This document shows positions 46,892 to 58,800 of a stretch of 64,000 bases of DNA, one piece after another; the stretch's first letter is position 1; each line of letters opens with the position of its first letter. Below the pieces are notes generated by a model, which saw only the letters and a program-made list of their open reading frames with translations, was not told the origin of the DNA and did not search any database. Both the position numbers and the translations under genes were made by a program. Location: contig DAONJL010000005.1 in the NCBI GenBank assembly GCA_035405645.1, forward strand, positions 47,449-111,448. Direction: 5' to 3'. This stretch comes from DAONJL01 sp035405645 [NCBI: bacterium]. GTDB taxonomy: Bacteria > JAGOBX01 > DAONJL01.

Positions 46892-49800
46892 ATGTTACGA
46901 AGAATTTTATTTATTTTTTTGATATTTTTAACATATATAAACTTATTTTCAACACCAAGTAATTTTGATAAAATAAATGTATATGAAAGCACTAATGATT
47001 CAAGTTTATTTTATGTAATAGTAGGAACAAGTTTTTATATACAAGCCGAAACAAGTTATCCAGATACACCTACCTTACCACCATCGTTTGTAATACTAAC
47101 CTGTACGCACACATCAAATATAAATGATACAATTTATATAAAACTTTATCAGGATGCAATAGATAGTAAAATATATAAAAGTGAGAAAATAACAATAGTT
47201 GAAGAAGGTAAATCAAATAGTCAATTAAATTTAATAGGAATAAAAGAAAATTCTGGTGAGACAATATATTTTACTTATGGAACAAAATATGATTCATTAG
47301 TAGTGGCAATAGCGCGTCTACCTATACAAATAAATAATTTAAATTTTTATAGTAATTCAGCATATACAAATATTTTATCAGGAAGTGTACCATTAAATAC
47401 ACAATTGTTTATTGAAGCAAATGGCTTAGATGGGAATCAATATACAATAGATACAATGACAATTACAATAACAGGAAAATATGATTCAATAACTTTAACG
47501 CTTATCGAAAGTGATAGAAATACAGGAAAATATAGAAATGATGTGACGATTGGTCCATTTAGTAGTGCAACATTAAAATATATAAAAGCATTAAATGTTG
47601 GCGATACAATTTTAATAAGAGAATCAATATCAAATAATACAAGTGTTATATATATACAGGCATCATTATCACCAATAAATTTTTATGAAATAAAATTTAA
47701 AGAGAGTAATTATACAACAAATAAAACAACAAAATTTTCAAATGATGAAATAGTCTATATAAAATTAATAGCAGAAGATAGAAATGTAAATTCATTAGAT
47801 ACAGTTGTGATAGTATTGAAAAATGTAAATACAGGTGATACAATTTCAAAGATAGTTCAGGAAATTAGTTCTGGAATATATCAGACAAATTTTAATTTAG
47901 GAAGTTATACAAATAAAACAACAGGCTATTTGAGAGTAAATTATGGCGATACAATAATAACTTATGTTGAAAGTGCGGTATCATACTGTGACACAAATGA
48001 AATAACAAGACCTGAACTGCCATCAATAATAAATGAATTTAAATTATATTTTGATGCAGGTTATATAAATCAAATTTATGATAGTGTATCATTAAATAGT
48101 AGAATATATATAGAAGCAATTGGTCTGGATGAGAATGCATTAACAATTGATACTTTTTCAATAATGGTAAGTAATGATACAAAATATAATGAAACAATAA
48201 ATATAACATTAACAGAAACAGGTAAAAATACAGGAATATATAGAGGTTATATAGATATAGATAATTATTCATTTAGTGCATTGAATAAAATAAAAGCATT
48301 AGTAAGTGGTGATACAATAGGTTTTAATGAGAGTATAAGTAATAATAAAAAAATAATAAGAATACAAGAACCAGTTGAACCAACAACAATAATAAAATTA
48401 GAATTAAAAAATTCATCATACACATCAATAAAAACAGATAGTTTAGTATTAAATGAAGTTTTATATATAGAAATGCTTGCCGTTGATGCAAGTATATATA
48501 CATCAGATAGAGCAAGAATAATAATAAAAAATAATAGAACATCTGAAAGTATATATACAGAATTAATAGAGGTAAGTTCTGGTATATTTAGAGGTAGCAT
48601 AACATTATCAGATTATACAAGTCAATCAGGTGGACGATTAAAAGCCAATTATGGTGATAGTATAAGTTTATTAAAATATGATAATACAGTTACATTTAAT
48701 ACATATTATTTAACAGTTCCGCTTTCACCAATTCTAATAAATAATTTAAATTTTATGAATTCATCATATAGTAATTTTAGTGGTGAAAAAATATTACCAA
48801 ATTCAGTATTATATGTTGAAGCCAATGGATTAGATGGTAATGAAAAAACAGTTGATACATTTTCAATAATAGTAAATTCATATTTAATCGATGGAAGTAT
48901 AGAAACAATATATGTTCAATTAACAGAGACAGGAAATAATACAGGAAAATATAGAGGTCAATTTTCAATTTCATATTATACGAGCGATTATTATGATGTA
49001 ATAAAAGCAACTATTAAAGGTGAGACAATAGTAATAAGAGAAGAAATAAATGCTAACAGAGATACAGTAGTAATAGATTATTCAACAACACCTCAAACTA
49101 TAATAAGTATAAATCTATATAGAAGTTCAAATGAAGAAGCAATCGAAGTATTGAATAACGAAGAAATAAAGGCAGTAATAAATGCAATTGATTTAAATGA
49201 ATTAGGAATAGATACAACAAGTGTAAGAATAAGAAACATAAGAAATGGAGATAGTATTATTTTAACATTGAATGAAACAAGTAATAATAGTGGTAGATAT
49301 GAAGGAACTTTTTATACAGATAATTTAACAAATCAAACAACAAAAAGAATAGGAGTAAATTTTGGTGACACGATAGTAGTAGAATCATTAACTGATATAA
49401 GTAAACAGGATACAATATTTATTACAATACCATTATCTCCAACAAATATTCATTCAATACAATTGATGGATAATACATTTGTAAGAGTATTAGATGATTA
49501 TATAAATCCTAATGTTCAAATTGGTGTGCGATTATTAGCAGAAGATAGAAATTCAAATTATCCTGATACAGTAAATGTAATAGTAGCAAATAATGCTTAT
49601 ACAATAGTAGGAGCAGAAACAATAATATTAACGCTAAAAGAGACAGGAAACAATTCAGGCGATTTTCGAGATACTTTTGTTTTAGATAATTATACCTATC
49701 AAATATTGAAGTTAATAAAAGCATATAAAACAGGGGATTCAATATTAGTGCTTCATTTAGACTCAGGGAAAAGTGATAGTATAGCAATAAGAGAAACTAT

Positions 49801-52800
49801 AGCACCGATAGAAATAATATCAATAAATGTGAAGACAGATGAAACATATATGTATAATTATACAGGTGAATATACAGATGGTAGCTATGTATATATTGAA
49901 GTAGTGGCAACAGATTTGAATCCATATACAAAAGATGAGTTAGAAGTGCAAGCATATGCAATACGTGGTTCTGATACAACAAGTAATGATGTGATACATG
50001 TTACATTAAAAGAAAGTGAAGCAAATTCAAATAGATATAGAGGTAAATTTAAAATAACAGATTTGTCAAATGATACAATTGATGAATTAAAAGTGAATTT
50101 TGGTGATACAATAATAGTAGAATATGATGTAAATGATTCAATAGCATTAAAAATGACTGTTCCTAAAAAGCCATTAACATATAATGAACTTGTATTTACT
50201 GAAGCTAACTATCAAGAAAAATGGTCATCTTATATTCAAGTGAATTTTAATGATAATATTTATGTTCGTTTTACTGGAACAGATGGTAATTCATTAACAA
50301 TAGATACAGTAGCAGTAAAATTATATTGCTATTATATGCCATATACAACAGATTATGAATATATATTAGAATTAAAAGAAACCGGTAGAGCAACAGGTAT
50401 ATACACAGGTTCGCTTTTACTTGATGTAATAAAATCACCCTCACAGGGGAGAATGAAAATAAGACAGGGCTCTTATATAGTAATGAATACAATAGATACT
50501 TTTCCATATCATAGTGATACACGAGTCATAGAAAATGCACAGGATACATTAATTACAGCTACGCCAGTTCCGCCAACAGTATTTATAAAAGTTGAATTAA
50601 AAAAAGATGCAACATTTCAACAAGTAAAATTAAGCCCAATAATGTGGGATGAATTTTTATATATAGAAGCAGAAGCAGATAAGACGACAAGTAGTAATTT
50701 AGTTGAAGATACAATTGCATTTATAATTTATTCCTCAGTATCGGACCCAAGCAATGATACATTTTATTTATTAGAAACAGGAATACATTCAGGAATATAT
50801 CGAAATAGCAGTATAGAAGTAAAAAATATAAATGATATAGGCACACAACGGTACTCAAATAGATTAGAGGTTTCAAGTGGCGAATGGGTTACAATTGTTT
50901 TATTAAATCCAACACCTGGTGGTGATACTCTGGTTTTTATGCGAGAAGTAGCATATACAATTACACCAACGCGTTTAAAAAGGATAAATGTTTATAGAGA
51001 TAATTCGTATTCATTAGAATCAAAGGTATCAACATATATGTCATTTGAACCAGCATATAGAAATTTTTATTTTGAAGTAGAAGCTTATGATATAGATGGT
51101 ACAATAACAGATACAATGCCGTATGCTAATGATATGTTACAAGACACAGTTATGTTACAATTAGTAACTTATTATCCAAACGGAGTACAACGCGATTCAA
51201 TGTATGTAACATTACTTGAAACAGATATTAGTTCCAATATTTTTCGTAATTGGCTTGATGTCCCATTTTTAGTTGAAGAACAAGCAATTCAGGCGAATCA
51301 ATTAGAAGGTCGTCGGGGTGATACAATAATATGTTATGGTATTGTTGATGATGTAAATTATAGAGCACCAGTGGAATTAATAATACAGGAGTACAAACAA
51401 CCATCAAATATAAGAAGTGTAAGATTTTATACTGATGCAACATATACACAAGAATTAGCAGGGACAAATTTATTGATGGAAGATTATGTTTATATTCAGG
51501 TCGTTGGTTTAAACTCAGCAAGTATATTAAGAGATACAGTTGCAGTAAATTTAATTAGACAGGATAGAGATGATACACCACCAGGCGATTATAGTGATTC
51601 AATTACAATAATACTAAAAGAAACAGAAGTAGGTTCAGAAATATATCGCGTAGAAAATCCAGAACCAATACCACGAATATATTATTTTAGAGACGACGCA
51701 TCAAATTATTTACAGGCAAATGCACTTGATACAATTATTGTGTTTAAATATGGTTTAACATTACCAACTGATACAACCCAAACAATCCCGGATATAGAAC
51801 CAAAAGATGTGACGAGAATAGGTTTTCCCCAATCACCAACTTCAATATTTGTTTTAAATGTATTTACTGATGCTGGTTATTCAGTGGCAGTTGGTGATAC
51901 AGGAGTAGTTGCAATTGATGCTACATTATATTTAGAAGTTCGTGGTGATGCAGGAAATAATGTAATAATGGATACCACATTATTAATAATAAGAAATAAT
52001 ACAAAAGGTGAGCAAATAAGAGTTGTATTAAGGGAAATGGGACCAAATGATGGAAGATATAGAGGTATAATGAGTTTAAAACCAGCAACAAATGATACAT
52101 TGGATGAATTGGGAGTTGATTTAGGCGATCAATTAGTAATAAGAGTATATGGCGATGGTCGAGGAGCAGAAGATACAACAGTTTCAATTTCAATACCTGA
52201 TATAAGTTATCCAAAAATAATATATGTAACACAGAACTCATTACCAATAGTAATAAATAATATAAAATTTAAAGATTCAGAATTTAATCAAACAATAACA
52301 CAATTAGGTGGAAAAGTTCGTGAAAAAGATAATTTATATATAGAAGTAAATGCAGAGGATGCAAACCCACAATTACCAGATTATTTATATGTTTGGCTTT
52401 TTACAGTTTCAAATAATGTAACGCCAATTTTTTATGTAGATCCAAATAATTATGATAATTTTGGAATAACAAATGCCAATTCATATTTAAAATTGAAATT
52501 AACAGAATCAAACAAAAATACAGGAAAATTTCAAGGAATCTGTGCAATACGGGATTATCAGGATACGAACCAAAAATTTATAGCTGCATTTCAAAGTGAT
52601 TCGATTTTTGCTATTGTTCGTGATACTGCTGATACTTATAAAATAATAGTTGATACAATATCAGTTGCTACAAATCAAGTATTAACATATATAACATTTT
52701 TAAATTTTCGAACATCAGATTATGAAAATGATTGGGGCACTTATGCAACATTTAGTGATAATCTGTATTTAATGCTATTTGGTGATATTGGTTCGCCTGT

Positions 52801-55800
52801 TATACCAGATGAAGTTGAAGTTATTGTTTATAGGATAAGAGCAGGGCAAACGACATATTCAGATTCAATAACAATAAAATTAGTAGAAACGGGTGCACAA
52901 ACAGGTGAATATCGAGGTAGACTAAATTTAGCACAATCGCCAACAGATGTTACAAGGTATGATGCTGTTCCACCTATTTTTGCTATTGATGATGGTGATA
53001 CTTTATATTTAAAATGGAAAGATGGTTTTGATTGGGCTTCACCAACATCAACACTATTACCATCCGATTCAGTGATTATAACTGGTGGCTTAGCACCAAT
53101 ATCACCGACACAAATAATGACTGTTCGAATAACAGAAGATAATAGATATATTGATGCAGTTGATACAGAAAGCACAAGAATATTGCCGACCGATTATGTA
53201 TGGGTAGAAGTAATAGCACGTGATGCAAATCCATTAACAATTGATACAACAGCAGTAATAGCAGAAAATCCAGGATATGGTGAAAGTATAATAGTTGAAT
53301 TAAGAGAGACAAGTAAAGCAGCCGGTGAATATCAAGGTTTTTTTAAACTTGATGTAGTTACGAACCAGAGTTTAGGCACATTACGGGCAGGCTTAAATGA
53401 TACAATAATTGTTCAATCAGTTACTTTGCCAGATCCAACAGGTTGGACAAGGCGATGGCAGATACATACAATAATAAATCGACCACCTACAAAAGTAAAT
53501 TCAATTCATTTTATGACATCAGATTTTAATAATATTTTACCATCAAATGTATTACCTAATTCAGTAATGTATATTCAATTAGATGGTGAAGATGCAGGAC
53601 CAAATTGGAAAGATACAACGGTTGTATATGTGACATCAAATAAAGATACCACAGGAATAGAGATAGTGCTTGAAGAAAGCGCAATAAATTCAGGAAAATA
53701 TAGAGGTACATTTGAATTAAAAAGTTTTTCACAACAATTTAATAAATATATAAATGCTTATGAATTAAATGATGTGATAGTGGTATCAGAAACCAGACCA
53801 GTATATTTAGGTTTAGCCCCATCAAATATAGGTTGGTGGTATAATGGAACAAATATGATATTTAATGGAATACAATGGATATATAGATATGATACAGTTT
53901 CAGTAGATATATCAATGTCACCCGATAAAATAGTTGCAGTTAGAATTAAAGATGATGCAACTTATGAAAAAGATAGATATTTAGAAGTTGGATTAAATGA
54001 TGTTTTATATATTGAAGTAGTGGGTGAGGATAAAAATCCAGTGTCAGCAGATACAACAGAAATACGGGCAGTAGCAACAAAACAATCAAATTTTTATGAC
54101 CCATCAATAATAAATTTTATTGAAGTAATTTTAAGAGAAAGTGGTCCAAATACCTCAAAATTTAGAGGTTCTTTTAAAGTAACTGATTTAACAAATAATA
54201 CAATAGATGAACTTGGCGTTACTTATGGTGATACTATTTTTATTTATTCAACGACAGATACAACAGTATTTACATCAATAAAAGTTGCAGTATTATCAAA
54301 ACCAACAAAAATGAATCAATTAATTTTTACTGATGCAAGTTATACAAAACCGATAAATCATGCAGAACAGGTAAAATATGGTGATTATTTATATATTAAA
54401 TTTACTGGCGATGATGGTAGCCCATTTACAGTTGATACAGTAGCAGTTCTTGTTTCAAATACTCGTGGTGATACAAATCAATATGGAACCGGTGAAAATC
54501 AATTATTTGTTGATTTAGTTGAAACAGGTAAAAATACTGGAATATATACAGGTAATGTATTATTAGGCCAAACAAAGAATCAGATTGAATATTGGTTAAA
54601 TACACAATTAAATGGTTTCATAATAGTTGAACCAGCAGATACCAGTTATTGGCAAGCAGGACCAATAGGTTATAATCAACTATATGGTGATATTGTTCAA
54701 ACAGCAACACTGAAAACACCAAAAGAAATTTTTTCAATAAAATTAATGAATTCGGATTTTTCATCAATAAAAATGAGTCCTATTATGTGGGACCAATATC
54801 TTTATATAGAAGCAGAAGCAGATAAATTATCGAGTAGTAATTTATTAGCAGATACAGTTGCAATTATTTTTAGAGGAACTCATGATGGTAATAATAATGA
54901 AATAACATTGCTTGAAACAGCGATACATTCAGGTATTTTTAGAAATTCTGAGATATATGTAAAAAATATTGCAGATGTAGGGATAACAAATTTATTGCCA
55001 CAAAGACTTGAAGTATATCGTGGTGATACAGTTGAATTTATTTCGACTGACCCAGCAGGTTATCGTGTTACATTTGAAGTAGCAGATTATATTTCACCAA
55101 AACGAATAAAGAAATTATATTTATATCGTGATAGTTCTTATTCACAATATGTTTCTGATTTATTTGTTAGTTATGAAGAAAGATATAAAAATTTATATTT
55201 CTTTGCAGAAGCTTGGGACCTTGATGGATTATCAACTGATACCTATCCTTATGCAAATGATGAATTACCTGATACATTTAATTTAATTTTAAAAAATAAA
55301 AATGGCGATGTAATAAAAATAACGATGACAGAGACAGGCAATAACACTAATTTATATAAAAATACAATAACTAATGATATACCATTTGTAGTAGAAACAA
55401 TCCAACCAGCACCAGCAATATATGCTGAACGCGGTGAAACAATTGTTGTTTATGCAGATGTAGTTGGGACTTATTCTGGCGATACTTATCCTATTGAATT
55501 AATAGTTCAACAATATAAACAACCAACAATCAAAGCAGTTCGATTTTTTACTAACTCATCTTATACACAAGAATTAAATAGGTTAAATTTGAATATTGAG
55601 GATAGATTATATCCACAGGTAATAGGCGAAGGGTCAGCTTCTATTTTAAAAGATACAATAACAGTATTAATAAAGTCATCATCTTCTTATGGAACAGATA
55701 CATATATTAGGGTTTTACTCACAGAAACAGAGGTTGGTTCTGAAATATATCGTGTTACAACACCAGAATTAATTCCATTAATTTATTACCGAACAGATGA

Positions 55801-58800
55801 TAACTATAATTATATTTATGCAAATAAAGGTGATACAATTGAGGTTTATCCAGAAGATCAATCTTATCCTCGGCAATATCCATATTGGGATTTTACATAT
55901 ATTGCTTTACCGCAATCGCCTGATAGAACATATACAATAAATGTATTTACTGATGCTACTTATACAAATTCAACATTATATAAAGAAGTAGCACGTGATG
56001 CTTATTTATATTTTGAAGTGCGTGGTGATATAGGAAATAATATTCTTATTGATACTACAATGATTGCGCTCAATAAAATGGGTTCCAATGATACTATTTA
56101 TATTGAATTAACAGAAATTGGTCCAGCGCAAGGTGTATATCGTGGTTTTGCGAGATTAGGTGATGTTAGTAATATAACGCAAAAAATATTAGGAGTAAAT
56201 TATGGTGACACAGTTATAATTACTTCATTAAAAGGTGTTAACTTAGCTCCACCTTTATTTTCACCACCTCCTGTTATTTTAGTTGTTGTTTCAAATAAAA
56301 ATCCAAATTTGATAAATTCTATTAGATTTAAAAATGCAAATTATTCTGCTTTATTATCAGAAAATTTATTAAATAATGGAACATTAAGTAAAGTATTAAA
56401 TAGAACAAAATTATATGTTGAGTTAAATGGCGAAGATGCATCACCATTATTACAAGAATTTACAACTGAAAATTTTGTAAGAATTTTTTCTTATAATCCA
56501 AATTATTTATTTCAAATAGATGCTGCTACACAAAAACCTTGTATATATAATAAAATTGCTAATGAAACCTATCAATTAGATTCTACAAATGCTATAAATC
56601 AGTCTGAAGGACATATATCATTAACATTATGGGAAACAGATAAAAATACAGGTCAATATCGTGGTGATGTTAATTTAAGTACTGTTAATGATACTTATAA
56701 AGTTTTATTAAAAGCTGATACAGGTTATACAATTGTAGTATGGTGTAAAGATTCACTTGGCAATATTTACTTTGATACTGCTATTGTTGCTGATTTTGAG
56801 GAACCAAAGTATATTACTTCTTTACAATTTATGGAAGCAGATTATCAAAACATATTAAATCGAGAAGTAACATTTGGAGAAGTTTTAAATATTGAATTAT
56901 TTGGTGATATAGCAAATACTTTACTTGCTGATATTGCAGTAGTAGAAGTAATAAATTTAAGAAGTGGTGATAAAGTAGAAATAACATTAAAGGAAACAGG
57001 ATTAACTACAGGTTTTTATAGAGGTATAGTCGCATTAAGTGAATTACCAACTATACCAACAAATATCTATGCTATTCCACCAATATTAAATGTTGATGGT
57101 GGTGATACAATTCTGCTTCAATGGAAGAAGAATCCTCAATCTGAAACTGATATTGTAAAAGTTATTGTTCCAATTCCAAAACCACCAAATAATATAAAAG
57201 AAATTGCAATTTATAAAGCTTCTGATTATGCGATACCTTATGGTAAATATGAAATACCAATAAATTCTACATTATATATTCAAGCAATAGAAGAAGATAC
57301 ATATAGTAATCCGGCAGTAATTGATACCATTGCTTTATATATAACAAATGATATGCTTGTTCTTGATACAATTACAGTTATTTTAACAGAGACGACAATG
57401 AATAGTAGATTATATCGTGGTGTGGCATATTTAACAGAAAATATTACAAATGAAACACAGGATAAAATAAAAGCAACATTTGGGACTAAATTAACATTTA
57501 TTCCATATATAAGTGATTCGTCTGCTTATTATTTACATAGTAAAGTAGATTCTGCAGTTTATTATGTTGCGAATTTATTAAGACCAAAATCAATAAATCA
57601 AATTACTTTTATGGAAAGTGATTGGTCAAGACCATTAATTTATCCACCATTATATGGCGATAGATTACATATTCAGGTTGATGGTGAAGATGCAAATCCT
57701 TTATTTCCTGATAAATTTAATTTAGCGATATGTTCATTTTATCGTGTTGGTTCTTCTATTGTAATGCGAGCTGATACATTTTTAATTGAAATGACAGAAA
57801 CAGATAAGAATTCTGGTGTGTATCGAGCAGAATTAGATATATTTAGAGTTTCATTTCCAACTGCAACACCACCTCAAATAAAAGCTTTTTCAGGTGATTC
57901 AATTGTTGTTACTGACACAATAACAAATAAATCAGCAAGTATTGAAGTAAAAGATTCACTTGAGCCAAATGATGTCCAAGAACTAAATTTTATCTATCCA
58001 AATACTGAAATTACAATGCTCGAAGAAGAATTCGACCTTGAATATATTGGCATAGAAGCAACTGCTTTTGATGCAAATTATAGAGTAAGAGATAAAATAA
58101 ATTTAGCAGTGAAAATATATTCTGAAACAAATGTTTTAAAAGATACAAAAACAATTACCTTAACACAAATTGATAATACATCAATTTTTTATAGACACAT
58201 AATTAAATTAGTTGAGGATTATACAATAGAACAAACTGATACATCATATACTGAGATAAAAGTTCAAAGAGGTGATACAATAATTATTATTTGGAGTCCA
58301 CCAGTAAATGCACCAATTTGGGCTGATACAAAAATACTCAGTAAAAAAGTTGCTGTATTTAATCCACCAGATGAAGTAGAAATAAAAGTATATAAATATA
58401 TAAATGGTAATAGAGTATCGTTAGAAAATTTTAACTATGAATTTGATGAAGGTGATACATTATTATTTGAAGCAATTGAAACATCAAATTCACTAAGTTC
58501 AAAATGGGTTCGTGATACTGTTTCTATTCAAATAATTACATATAATCCAACAGCACTTCAATCAGCACCAAAAAAATATGTTCCTCTGACAGGTGGAATA
58601 ATAAATACAAAAAATTATACACTTACAGAAACAACAAAATCAAGTAAAATATATAGAGTTGAACTTTTTATAACAAATGACCCTGCAAAAGCAGGAGACA
58701 CAAATGTAATTTATGGTGTTACATCAGGCGATGTATTATTAGTTTATCTTGAAATTCAGAGTAATCAACTTGTTTTATCAGCAGGTAGATTTAGACCACG

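Larger units (their letters stand above)
47320..58630 (+). repeat. Tandem coding repeats of giant protein 2 (about 29 Ig-size units)
   Basis: Units of about 115-175 residues each recognised by the E-(T/S)-x-x-x-(S/T)-(G/x)-x-(Y/F)-R-G core and a late GDTI strand. They align with those of giant protein 1 and with each other, but diverge at the DNA level, so long exact repeats are absent. Confidence 0.85.
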
